Source: Pelecanus crispus
Lineage: Eukaryota > Chordata > Aves > Pelecaniformes > Pelecanidae
Reading direction: 5' to 3'
Assembly (NCBI RefSeq): GCF_030463565.1
Contig: NC_134643.1
Location: 39,408,221 to 39,472,220, forward strand
Length of the DNA: 64,000 nucleotides
Each line of letters opens with the position of its first letter. Within the stretch, counting starts at the first letter, position 1. The position numbers and the translations under genes were made by a program. The notes under the pieces are model-generated. The model was not told the origin of the DNA. It saw nothing but the letters and a program-made list of their open reading frames with translations, and made no database searches. Positions 20,359 through 32,600 of the stretch are shown here, in pieces.

Positions 20359-23300
20359 GTTTTAAAAACCGAAACGTCTTTGTCCTACATTGCCTGGAAA
20401 CACAGCGTATTTTCCTTAAATCCAGCGGAAGAGCAAAAATGAAGAGCAGGATACTTGCACTTAGAATTTAGTTTTTCCATTCTGAGCCATCTTCACGCCT
20501 CATATAATTGTAGTGGCTGGTAATATGTTTCATTAAAAGTATCCTGTTTCCCTGGCCATTTAGTCTGTAGACGTGCCTATCAGACACACGTGTTTTGATT
20601 CTTTGGCCATGGAAAGATTTCAGTCTCAGATACCTGAAATTCTGCGTTCTCACTGATGTTTACAGTTAATGAGAGTCTGCCTTGTGCACCTCTCCTCTGC
20701 ATGTCTTTCACTTATGCATAGGCTTTCAAAAGAAAAGTGATGGGGATGTCACTTGGAAAATGTGATTGGGTATTAGAAGATCCGAAGGTGTGGCTGTGTG
20801 CTCCATCCCAAGATAACATTTCTGACTTCCCTTTTCCAGTTCCCTTTCCCTTTATCTGGTCAACATTTTTCTTCAAACTTCTTTTTCAAATCCATCCCTC
20901 CCCATCTCAAGTTGGCTCCCTTATTTTACTCTGCCTTCTCTTTCCTCTCTGCAGTCCCGCCATTTTCCCCCTCATTTTATTCTGTTCTTTTGCATAGATG
21001 TTAACACAGCTGTAAAAGTATATGCTTGCAAAAGCTCAAACAGCACCAGAAGGTACGTAAAACTACAGCTGAGGTTCTCCAAGAGTATCAGCAGCTAAGC
21101 ACAGGAGAGGTGGCTTTAACAGTCATTAAGAACTAGTTCTGTAGCATTGTCCAGTGGTAAAGTACCCCAGGATATTTCTTTGGGGAAAACAGAGCGTTAC
21201 ATACTAGATGTATTGCTTACGCCTGTAGTTTTGAAGCCAGGCAGATTTCAGGTACGTGAAGAGGCTCGTTGGCATTAGGAAGAAGGTGGCGCGTTCAAAC
21301 GTACCTGTGCGGCTGATCTCAAAGGCAGCTTGGCAAATGCCAAGTGCAGCAAAACGTGCATCGGTTACTGTCAGCTTTCTCCCATCCAGCTCAGACCTTG
21401 CACATGTGGGTGCTGAGTGTTGCTTGCTTGATCCTCACCTTGGGTGCAATCCCAGGGGAAGCAGCAGAAATAGCTGCTTTATGAGAGTAATTTAAACAGG
21501 CAGGCCACCCCCACTGAATTAGGAATGTGTGACGGTTGAATAGGGATGGTTGCAGAGCTCTGCAAAAAGGGAAAATGCAGCAGTCTGAAATGTTAAAAAG
21601 ATTTTCTCTCCCAAGCACTCGTGGTCAGAAACTAAGGTGAGTTTTCAGTGAAAAGGGCTAAATATAATGCTTGTGGCATCTTTTAGGCTAGAATGTTTCC
21701 CTTTTATTTTTGTATCTTTATGGGGAGGGAAGAAAGAATAGGCAGTCTCAGTGGAGCATTAAGTTTAGCATGGGCTGTTTGTCAGGTGAAGAATCTGATT
21801 TGCAGAAATGGGAATTATTGGTTATCTAGTAGGTGTATGCATTACTTTATTGTGAGACCGATACTTACAACACTTTCACTCTTTTTTTTTTTGAAACTAA
21901 GGTGTGTTTTCGAACTCAGTATTACTTGGCTGTTGTGCCTGTTGAAAGCACAGTCTTTTTATTTGCTCATTCCGATGATATGATTGCTTCTTGTGATTTT
22001 CAGAGAGAATGCTCCCATCTGCAGCTTGCATTGAGATAATTCTATAGACTGTGAGAATCAAATGTGCCTTTTTTTCCTTCTCTGTCTTCTCTCTTTCTAG
22101 TTTAAATTAGGTTCATGGGTTCCTCCTCTGTGCATGACGAAATGGAGAGTGATGTTATACTTTGCTCCAGAAAGAAATATAGTTAAATTATTATAAGCCA
22201 TTATGGTGCCAACTATAAGCAAAGCTTGTAGTTGAAGTCAAGGGCGGATTCTGCCTAAAAGCAGATGGCACAGTATCATCCTTTCTGTTTTGACATCCAA
22301 CATGTACTCAGAAAATGTCCCTTTTTATCACCGAAACTTCAGTTAAGTCCTTAGTGATAATTTTCTTCTTTAATCATCAAGCCTTAATGATGATGGTTCT
22401 GTATCAGTGAAAGTAACGAGTGTGTAGGGTTTGTTTTCTTGGAGAAGGCAGAATTCTATATGGCAGGTATTTTCCTAAGTTTGTAACCCTTTTTTGTGAG
22501 TCTAGAGATTCTGTGTCATATGTTGTTCATCAAATTGTAAAGTATTATTTCTGCTGTTTCCTTCAATATGCACATGCAGAGACATACGAGCTAACAGACC
22601 ATGGTAGAATTCCAGTAGCTGGTCTTTCTGCCGGTTCAAATTAAGTATTTAATGTTTGTGACTCACAATGTATTTATTTATATATTATTTTTTAGAAGAG
22701 AAGTAAATCTTTTTGACTAGTTATAAGACTGGGAAGGGGGAGGGAGAGCCCAAGTGAAGAGGGCAAGGAACCCAGTTTATCACAAGCCTATGAGACATCT
22801 AATGATGTTTTTAATGCAGTAAGGTGTACTTTGCAAAGTTGTCAAGGAAAAGAAGACCCTTGTCAGTAGAACAGACAGTAAAGATCGACAGACTCTTCTG
22901 AAAATTAAATATTCAGCTACATAGAAAAGCTTTCTAAATGTGGAGAGCTAACTGAATAAAAATCCTGAAGATAACAAGGTCAAGCAGGTGGGAAATGAAC
23001 ATACTTGGAATCAGAAGCACAGTGCCTGCTGTTGTAAAACTCATCTCCCGCACATGTGTGAAGCGCATTGAAGGCTGTGAGTCCTATTAACTGAGACGGA
23101 GGTAAACCTCTTCATAACCTTGGTACTCCTCAATTTTAGGGCTTTTAATGCGGGAACGTGTTCTAAGGTCTTTGGATGCATCTACATTAGTGTGTTAGGT
23201 CAAATCAGAAGTGTGCTTTGGAAATGCATCTCCTAATTGTCCCCATGTACTGTATGCATTGTGGAGCAGTCCCAGAGCTCATGGGCTGGATTCCTTTCAA

Positions 23301-25191
23301 ATTAAACAAAACTGGAAGATGTGCTGCAGAAGCACAGTCCAGTAGGCATTCAACTCATAGGACTAGGCTAGAGTGAACTACAAACCTCCTGAAAGGTGCA
23401 TGGTGTGGACCTTAGATCCTCAGCACCAAACTTTTTTCTCCTGCTGGTCCACATTGTATTGTAGACTTGGCCTTTGATGGTTGAAAAAGGCAGATGAAGC
23501 ACCCTCGGTTTTATTAGCAGGATTATTTTATGTAGCATAGGCATAAAGTCAAGTTCATAGCCGTGGAGATTCACATTCCCAGAAGTCAGCAGAAGGTTTG
23601 TCATTGACTTCATCAGTGCCAGGTTTTTGCCACTGAGACCTGATGCTGCTGCTCATGGAAATAGCAACAGTTTTGCTGATGGCTTCACATAACCCTTTGT
23701 TAAGAGCTTGCAGTCAAAGCTTTTTTACTTTGTTTTATTCTTTTAATTTGTGTATGTCTAGAGGTTGACTGAAAGGAGGGGACTGAAGGGTTATGAGTAG
23801 AGCAGGAGAATGAATAATCAATTATTCTGCTGTTTGTTCCAAAGAACTGCATTGAAAACCCCTGGAAATTTCATAGACTCCTAGTGCTCTCAGGCGTCAG
23901 TTTAATGAAGAAACCTGAAACCCAGTTCTGAAGTTGATGCTTAAAAGGGTATTTGGTTTTTATTTCCATTGTTTTTGTTATGTCTTTAGATAGAAGTTTT
24001 TGGCATTGTCTGATTTCACCTCCACATTGTTTTAACCTGAACCACAGATTCACTGCATGACACGGCAGAATTGTTCAAAAAACCCAAGGAACAGTCCAGA
24101 GCTTTTTACATCTTTGAGCAGGACTGGTGGGGAGGAGAGATGGCTGATGCCATGCCATGAAACTGTTTTAAAGGATGGAAAGATGCGGTTCTGGAAGCTG
24201 AGTGATTATAAAACAGCGGAAGAGAATCAGTGACTTTCCAAGTGCAGGGTGCATGTCAAGCATCCTCTTGCACATCTCGTCACTGATGCCCAAGTAACAA
24301 CTGTGACTTGTTCAAAAAACTTCTCTCTCTTTCAAGAATTTTGTTTTCTGCTAGATAGTCTAGATAGCATGTTTCAAGTTGGTAGAAGATAAAAGATAAT
24401 CAGAAATGAACTTAATTTCCTTAAGCAGGAGCTTTATCTGATCCAAGCATGATTAGCTAGACATTGTAGTACTTCTGAAGCTCAGGTTTTCCCCTTTTTA
24501 ATGAGGGCAGAATTTCACTTTATACTGAAAGTCAGTTTAAGTGGTGCCAAACCACATTTAAAAAAATCACTACAAAAATGCTTTTTTCTAATAACTTTTT
24601 CTTCAGATTACTTCCCACTGTAGTGTTGACATAGCTGAGATACCATACCTTCAACATGGAATTTGTGAGATGTTTCTATGCCAGCAGTTCCAGAAGGCCT
24701 GTGTCAGGGCAAGGACTCCTAATGCTCATTCGCTTTTAAGATTTTGAAAAAGACGTTCTGAATTTTGAAAAAATACATACCAAGAGAACTCCGTTGCCTC
24801 AGAAGACCCATCAATGTTTTAAGGCTACTTCTTGCCCATAATGAGTCTTTGCAAACCATTATCTAAGTAGAAGTTTCTGTCAGGTAGTGCTCTGCGATGT
24901 GAGGCTGTTTAACTAGTTTTGCTTATTTCTCATTCAGTGCAGTCATTGTTGCCTTGTATGAAGTCATAGTCTAGGAGGTGCTCAAAGTCACGCAGGCTTC
25001 TTCACTAGGTTGCTGGGAGAGAAGGATGTTCTGAGATCATAGTCCATCCTGCCCTAAAAAAAGGCTTTGTTATAGGTGTGGTGAATTCTCATCTGGAGAT
25101 AGCAATCTTTCGACATTGGGAAAGACAACCTAGGTGATAAAATAAGACACATATCTGACTTGTAGATAGCAAAAGCTATGTGTGAGAAATT

Positions 25192-25209
25192 CCCCCCCCC
25201 CCCCCCCCC
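25192..25209. repeat. C18 homopolymer
   Basis: An uninterrupted run of 18 C lies in otherwise AT-rich intron sequence. Pure C runs of this length are uncommon in vertebrate introns. The run could be polymorphic or a sequencing or assembly artefact, and its plus-strand complement forms a G-quadruplex-prone tract. Confidence 0.9.
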
Positions 25210-26571
25210 TTTGATGCTGTGGTGCTTACCAGTGCACCCCTAAGCTAGGCTAGAGATTCCATTGTTACGAGAACATACATTTGTTTGAATGAATTACTTC
25301 ATGGTCTATTTGGAGTGAACCATGATTGAGGTAAAACTTAAAACACATGTATTGGATGATGAATGAAAAAGGAAGTTGCTATTTATGTAATTATAGAAGA
25401 TAGCACAGATAAAAATTCAGTTTCTCATACTTGGAAGAATAATGCCATTTCAGTTACTTTACATCTTTCCAACTTTTGACTGCAGTATCTGTGGTGTTAC
25501 TGCTTCATGTGAAGCACATCATGAAAATTTGCACACGTTGCTGTTATTTTAATCTTCCAAACTACCTTACCTTCTTTGTGAAGGTCATAGATACTATTCT
25601 GTAACATGGTAATATGAAATACTTTCTTTCATGAGCATGTTTTACATCTGTGTGGGCAGGACTGTCACCTGGGAGGGGTCGTTGTTTCAGTTGTCTAAAG
25701 AGCTTCAAGGGGCCTTTATAATTACAAAAGACAGACTATTAACCTCTCTCCTTCAAAATTCCTGAACTTAAGAAATGGATGAAGGACACGAATTGAAAGC
25801 TTTAAAAGCTTTATACCTATACATTTACTTTCCTGTTCAGATGATCTGTAAAAGAAATCATCTCTCAAAACCTGAAGATTTTGACAAAAGCAGTGATTGT
25901 TGAACTTTTCTCCTATGACTAACAGATATTTAATGCTCTTTTTTCGCCAATTTTTGTCTTTTTTTTTTTTCTATTCAACATTCTGGGAAAGGAAAAAACA
26001 TCTTGTGTGCTTGTACCAAATGCATAAAAATTCACTAAAAATATGTTCTCTCTCACCTGTGTTCCAAGAGGTATGTGTCTTCATTTCTCTAGAAGCTTGT
26101 CTAAGCAAATAGTGTCCTTCCTTGGAATCTCAGAATCCTGTTCCTTGTTGGTATAAGTAGATGCGGCACCATTTATTTTAAGTGCACATCTTCCTGTAGA
26201 CCACAACAGAAAATTTAGCCATGATATTTCTTTTCTAAAATGCGCTTATATTACCAAAAGGATATTTCACTCATTCTCTAATTCACTTCCACTTCTGTTA
26301 AGGGGTGTTAAAAGATATCCAGTTTAGCTAAAAAATGTTTTTACTTCAGCTGTCATATCAGAATCCTTAAAGGAAAATCTTTTATTCTGTTTGAAGTCCA
26401 AAGAGAAAATTTTAATGGGCAAAAGATGCGGAAAGTAAAAATACAGCACCTGTAGTGAAAGGTAAATGGAAATTCTGAGCTGTTTCCTTTTTATGATCTC
26501 AGATAACGGGTGTTCAAGAACTTTAAAAATTAGTTTTCTATTTGGCTGTGCATTTTGATTTTATAAGCGTC

Positions 26572-26948
26572 ACTGCCCATTTTACATACAAGGCAACTGA
26601 GCACTGAGGCTGATCGTGGCAGCATCAGTAGGCATTTTTGCACCTGCAGTGTTTGAATTCTTGGTTCTGTTGCTAGCACAGTTATCAGCAATTGTGCATC
26701 CAACTACCTGACAGAGAAAACATATCAGGTAGTGAAAAGTACAGGCACTAATTCTTGCTCCTACAATTCCATTTTCACTGTTGAAAATGTTATGAATGCA
26801 GAAAGAGAAGCTGGGCCTCACCTCCATTGAAAATGTACTCCACAAGGTTAATTGCCTTGCCCAAGGAAATCTGTAGAAGAGCCAGGAATAGAACTTGGAT
26901 TTCCTGGCAGCCTGCCCTGTGCCTTCAGCTCAAGGCCATCCTCCTCCA
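26572..26948 (-). repeat. MIR-like SINE split by an insertion
   Basis: Two parts of one MIR-type SINE, read as its reverse complement, flank a foreign segment. The first part (26,572-26,604) reads CTGCCCATTTTACATACAAG then GCAACTGAGCAC. The second (26,841-26,948) reads TTGCCTTGCCCAAGG, then AGAGCCAGGAATAGAACTTG and CAAGGCCATCCTCCTCC. These are the expected consecutive words of the amniote MIR/tRNA-SINE antisense strand, from the CATTTTACAG-like start to the tRNA-like head. The sequence between them (26,605-26,840) does not belong to the SINE. Confidence 0.7.
26605..26840. mobile_element. Palindromic insert inside the MIR-like SINE
   Basis: About 236 bp interrupt the SINE. At the exact middle is a perfect inverted repeat, ACTACCTGA at 26,703-26,711 and TCAGGTAGT at 26,725-26,733, centred at 26,718, while the insert as a whole is centred at about 26,722. 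Weaker arm symmetry extends outward, and the ends read TGAGGC on the left and GCCTCA on the right. This geometry suggests a palindromic non-autonomous DNA transposon that inserted into an already present SINE. Target-site duplications are not clear, and the arms have diverged. Confidence 0.5.
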
Positions 26949-29679
26949 GTAAAGCTTGCTTGCGAACAGGTTGGATGAGGGAGGGAAACACCGCTTTTCA
27001 GTTCTGTATCTTAAACCAATATATGGTTTTTACCTGTTTCTGTAAACTCAGATATGAGTATCTCGGTATCTCTAGCATATGTCTAGCTGGTGGGCAATGA
27101 GGAGTAGGAGTAAGATATTAAAAAGGTCTATGTACAGGACAGAGTGGAGAGATTTGGGACCACAAGGGTTTTGAAGCAAACCCAAATATAAGCCTGAAAG
27201 GTATTTGGTACTTATTGGTGGTATTTTCTCATCTTTGTACCTTAATTGCCTATAGAAGTCCAGTACTGATCCAGTAAACAACAAATGTAGTCATGAAACC
27301 GAGGTGCCTAGTTCCGTAAGTGTTTTGAATGTGGTTACTCCGCTTTTCAGGACTAGCCGATCTGAGCCATAGCTGCAGGACAGGGCCGTTCCAGGTCATC
27401 TCATCCAGAGATGGTATTTCCATTCCCTGCCCTCTTGAAAAGCAGTGGTGCAGAGGGAATGAAAACCCCTGTGTTAAAGTGTGATCCAGGACAGAAGATT
27501 CTGAGTCGAGGCTTTTAGGTTTTCTTATAATTTCTGACTAATTGTGCAGCTTATTTAATGTAATTTAATTTAATTCTGCTTTATACTGCAAGCCCCAGTA
27601 ATGCAGTAGCCTTACAAGAAAATACCACATTTTTTCTCTGCCAGCGATAGAAAAGGGCCATCTTATAAATGGCAGTTGGTCCCTGTGTGGGTGAATTTAC
27701 TCCTCTCAATTAAGAGTTACGATAATAATTAAAGAGGAGTAATACTTTGGGCGTCGTTCTGCATTCTTTACAGACCCAAGCAGGCAGTGTGGATGCTGAA
27801 GGAATGCAGGGTTGTTCCTCTCCTGGAAGGGTTGGGGGGAGGCTAGTACTGTGATAATTAATATTTGGAGAGTGCTTTCAGGTGTTTGAATGAAAGTCAT
27901 TACATACCTTAAGTGCAAGTATTGTTAGTTCCTCTTCCTTAATCCTGGGACTAAGCCTCACTTCAAATTGCAATTCAGTATTACATTTTAGGTATGAGGC
28001 TAGGTTTTCAGAAAACAAGTGAGCTGCTTTCAGTAAATAGCTGCAAAAGATCCTCACCAGGAGGTGGCTTCTAATTCCACAGCACACAACTCCGAGCAAG
28101 GAAAAAAATATTTTTTGTATCAACAGTAATGTACTTTATATGTGATTTAGTTAGCATGATGCATTCTTGCTTTGCTCTCTTGAATTTATTTTGTGCTAGG
28201 TGCCAATTTAAAATACAAAGGGAGCATAGTTTACAGTGATGTTTACAGGTGCACCTGTTTTTCTATCCCAAGACCTATCTGAGACATTCATCAGACTGCA
28301 AATGAAAAATAAAAGAAAAATAGACAAGAACCTGAAATTTGAAAATTGTGACTTCACAGGCTGTGCTGTTTAAATAGTCAGATTGGGATACGCAGTTTAG
28401 TGGTTTAAAGATGCAGTAGCGACACTGCTGCTAAAAGAGGAAGAGATCTTTTCAGGTCCAAGAGAATCCAGATATTTTCAGTCTTCAGGGGAACCCTGGA
28501 ATGGGAAACACCGAGGCCCGGGAAGATGACAGACGGAATGAGAAAGCTGTATGTTGAGGAGCAAGTAATCATGTCGTTGAGGCTGATAATGCTCATCCTG
28601 TGCTGTTTGTTTTGCAATCTTTTGTTACTCCCTGCTCAGAATGATTCTGGTTGCACAGAAAATGCTTAATCAGCCTTGCTGTTACTGGAGGCTGTTGATG
28701 GGATATGATTTCCTTCTTTCCAATACAGCGAGGCAGGGAGGCTTCTTCTCTGTTGTTTTGATGTTATAGTGATTTCTTTCTAGGAAGGAAATTTTTCTGC
28801 CATGCAAGGGCAGCTGCTGGACACCCCGAGCTGACAGACAGGAGAAGAAGGTGGGTTTGTTTCCTGAACACAGGCATTTCTGGGTTTCATCCCTTTTCTT
28901 TCGTAGCCTGACACTGTGGGAAATCCATTCCACCCGAGCTACTTGCTTGGATTTTAGGAGCCTGTCCTGGAAGGGGACAGATGATATAATCTACCTGACA
29001 AAACCCATTCTTGTGTAGTCTTTATAGAGTCAGTGCTGTGAATTAGGTGCCTTAGAAGGGCTGCAGAGAGGGATCCATTCACCTAGCTCCACTGAGCTTA
29101 TGTTGAATTAATGCATCTACCCCTCCACTCTGTGTGTGGGGAACCAGAAATGCGGTGTTTCCCCTCATGCTACTCAAGACCAATTTGCTTAGCCATCTCA
29201 TAAGGATGGATACTTCGTGCAGGAGGACTGTAAATCCATCTTTAGTATAACAGCCTAATAACTGAAGCACTGAGAGACCCTAGCTACTGCTCAGTCAGGG
29301 CTGAACCTGTGTGCCAAGAGAAGTGATGAGCTGGTCTGGGTGACAACTCTTTAGATGCAGGGCTGCTATTCAGCGATGTATTCAAAAGTAGTGGGGCCGC
29401 ATGGGAGAAGAAGAAAACAAGAGGAAGCCTGGCCTGGTGCTTTAGGCATCCATGTCAAGATCTGAGGTGACATTCTTAGGGCTGCTTTTTGTCTGATCTC
29501 AAATGAAGACATTGGAGAACATAGCCTGGAACCCCACTTCTGTCTCAGTTTGAGAATGGGCCTTAACTAATACTCAAAAGATACCCTTTTCTTCCTTGTT
29601 TTTCTTCTGGAGCCTTTTCTCTGCGTGGCATTTCAGCTTCAAGAGAAGGGCTGGAGAATGCTTCTCATCCAGGAAAGCA

Positions 29680-29735
29680 CAGGAGCTGGTGCTTAAGGAC
29701 ACTTGTGCAGGAGGTGTGGGTTTAAATCTTCATCG
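29680..29735 (+). repeat. tRNA-SINE head fragment (MIR/sauropsid type)
   Basis: The words GCTGGTGCTTAAGGACACTT, then GCAGGAGGTGTGGGTTTAAA and TC resemble the tRNA-derived head of amniote SINEs (TGGTTAAGGCACTT ... GGGTTCAAATC, containing the A- and B-box region). Only a short fragment is recognisable, so the assignment is tentative. Confidence 0.35.
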
Positions 29736-31249
29736 TGTTATTAATGTGCAGACCCCCTGTGAGCACTCTTGCTCCAGGTCGCTAATGTACAAGTTGGGTA
29801 TGAGCGCTATGAATGGAACCGTGCTCTGTCCTGACCTTACGTAGCTCTGAAGGTTCCTCCGGAGTGTGGAGCTGGATTTTGGGTGGCTGTCAGTTGAAAC
29901 TTGAAATGCAATGAAGTGTTAGTTGGGAGGTAAGGCTTGCTACCTTGGACTAATGATTTTGAGCACGTTCAGCTAATTAAACTTCAATCTGCAGAGGGCT
30001 TTAAGGTTAGGTAGGAACATACTAGGCAGCTGAGTTGCGGAGAATAGATGGATCAAATCCCACCCTAGAGAAATCTCCACACACGTAAGACATATTTGTG
30101 TGTCTTGTAGCGTGGCTGTAATCTATTTGCATGTGATTTTCATTCTTTCTCTTACCAGTTCAAATGGTATGGCCTGTTATTATTGCAAGTGTTGTAGCGG
30201 TTCAGAGTTTTTTTGGCAGTTCAGTTATATATCTGTGTGTCTTTATTCTGCTGTTTTCAGTCTGTCAGTCCTGAGAATTGTTGAACTGTGGAACTGCAGG
30301 GTCAGACTTTGGTGCTACTTATGATGATTGAAATAATAGTACTGATAAATTACATTTGAACTAATGTATTATTTGTGTATCTGTATCAGTGTCAATGAGA
30401 ACAGAGTCTGGTCCGCAGAGGTTGGTTTGCTTTAATTAAAAGTGATTTACCGGTGGTGACAATCTCCATTTTGGAGCCTTTAAGATTATCAGTGAATTGG
30501 CAAGATTTAGGATTTTACATCCTGTCTGTTCAGAGTAACTGCTGGGAGCTTAAAAAACGGTCAGACTGGTAGTTCCTGCATACAGAAGAAATCACGACTT
30601 TACCCAACGTATTATCCTAATCCATTTTGACTGTTACATCAATTATCCTAATAGACAGCAATTGGGGCCTTTTACAAGACGTAATACAAACACATATGTG
30701 AGCTTCACTATTATGATCTTATCAAAGTTGCATTGTGTTAACATGTTCTTGGGGTTTCCTCAGTATTCACACAGAACCCATTCATGCTCTGGCTGCTCCT
30801 CCTGCATTGTTTCCTGTTAATGATGCTAAATGCCTTGAGAAATCTGCTTGGGGACTCTCCTTCCACAGACAACTGTCTGTTTGGGTCTTGAAAAAACAAC
30901 TTACACAACACATTGACAAAGTACATACAGTACTTGGATCACAGTACTAAAAATGTAGAGGAGACAAGGCTATCTCTGCCATGGCATGCACTCATGCATT
31001 CATTAACATTCATTAACATTCATAAACTATTTGTAGGAGGCAGGGGCGTAGCAATTTTTAAGGTGCTTCTTTTGCAAACTTCCCATTCAAGTCAGGGATG
31101 ACCATTCAAGCATGCAACAATTGTTTTATCAAGCTTTATATGTAAGTCTGATTGAGATAGGTGGACGGACAAATGGTCTGTCAGTGACACATGGTGCCTC
31201 TGGTCATGTAAATTGAATATGCAGCAAGGAGATGCATGATAAAATCTTA

Positions 31250-31310
31250 GGCTTGTTGAAGTCAGTGGCCAAACTCCTAATGAAATCAGTTGCCTGGATT
31301 TCAGCCCCTC
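31250..31310 (+). repeat. Ancient interspersed repeat fragment, copy 1
   Basis: The words GTTGAAGTCAGTGGCCAAAC, then TCCTAATGAAATCAGT and GGATTTCAGCCCC resemble a common sauropsid/amniote repeat motif in which a TTGAAGTCAATGG-type word is followed by its near reverse complement and a GGATTTCA-type end. A second, similar copy lies 0.68 kb downstream in the same orientation. The family is not named because I could not search. Confidence 0.4.
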
Positions 31311-31929
31311 CCCATCTGCCACGAATGTGATGTATACCTGTGTCTGCTGGTTGGTTATAAGCTCTATAAATTGTGCAAATAGCCATGTTTGCACAAAACT
31401 CAGGTCATTTGAGGAAGAAGATCTATACATGTCCAAGTCAGGCACCAGATGAACAGAAACTTTACAGTGACTCTCACGTCGCAAGAATAGTATTTGAATT
31501 GATCTGTGAATATGATAAATTTGTTATTTATGTCAATAAGTTTTGAGCAGTCACTGCATGAGTAACAGGTGGTCTAGACTTGTACAGACATACAGCCAGA
31601 AGATTTTTCGTTTTGCTTTTTTTTTAATTATAAAGCAACTTGTATGCCATATAAACAGTATTGCTTCTTAAAAGTAGTAGTTTTTTTCTTGTTTAGTCAT
31701 TTCAGTGGACTATTTGAAAACTGGAATATGGACACCCCTGTACTTTAACCTTCATCAAATTTTTCAAAGATATACAGAGTCTTGGTTTTGAAAATGCCTG
31801 AATGTTCTTGCTTTTCCTGTGTTTATAACTTTCATTAAGGATATGCTCAGCTGTGGTCATAGGTAGATACATACAGAGGGTATATAACTCACTGAAACAA
31901 ATTGTTTTTAAGGCAAGCCTGTGTAAAGT

Positions 31930-31994
31930 AGTGGCTCCATTGAAGTGAATTCAGTAGCAAGACTCCAGCTGACTTGGTTGGAGTTAGGGTTTTC
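31930..31994 (+). repeat. Ancient interspersed repeat fragment, copy 2
   Basis: The words GTGGCTCCATTGAAGTGAAT, then TCAGTAGCAAGACTCCAGCT, GACTTGG and GGAGTTAGGGTTT follow the same plan as the copy at 31,250: a CCATTGAAGT word, an ACTCC word, a GACTT word and a final GG-T-T end. Both may be pieces of one old palindromic element. Confidence 0.4.
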
Positions 31995-32439
31995 TCTCCA
32001 AATACTTGTAAATGGTGATATATAAATTGGAAACCCTTTCTTAGTTATGCTAACAAAAACCCACTGATAATGGTTTTGAGTAAGGGAAAGAATTTGCCCT
32101 TTAATCTGCAGCATATCTTGAGGGAGAAGGTTTTGTACATCGTACCTTTTGTTTAAACTAGACCTAAATTCCTTAGGTAAAGGCAATATCCATTGCACAG
32201 AGAGCAACAAAGAGAAGTTATGTTATAATTGAAGTTCACACATGCACACAAAAACATTTCAAAATTATATACTTAATAATAATTTTGCTCCAAGCAGAAG
32301 CTATTTCATCTCTTTCATTGCTCATTTCAGGAAGTAGAAGGTCTCAGAGCCTCTGCAGGCAAACCAGATGCCATTGGTTTCCAAGAAAGAGATTATTAAT
32401 CCTATCCTTCCAAATCACTAAGAAAGCTATTTAAGGGAG

Positions 32440-32600
32440 ACATTAGAGCCATCATGATCTTTTTGCATGATTATAAATCGTTGTGGTTTGCTTTGCATGA
32501 TTAAAATTTCAAATAGTTAATTAAAAAATGTCCCAGAGCGAGCTTTGTACATTGCAAACCTCTGTACACCCTTCTTTACACCCCCAAAAGCCATTGTCTT
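32440..32600. promoter_or_regulatory. Candidate conserved block with paired POU/homeodomain words
   Basis: TTTGCATGATTA occurs twice, at 32,462-32,473 and 32,492-32,503, in the same orientation with start sites exactly 30 bp apart, about three helical turns. The word combines an octamer-like TTTGCAT half with a homeodomain-type GATTA. AATTAA and TTAATTAA words follow. Such clustered sites in a developmental-gene intron are typical of enhancers, but no conservation or activity data are available here. Confidence 0.3.

Noticed and set aside
29041..29110. Possible repeat with an AATTAGGTGCCTTAGAAGG word
   Set aside because: It resembles a TAGGTGCCTAA-type sauropsid repeat, but the similarity is too short and broken to annotate.
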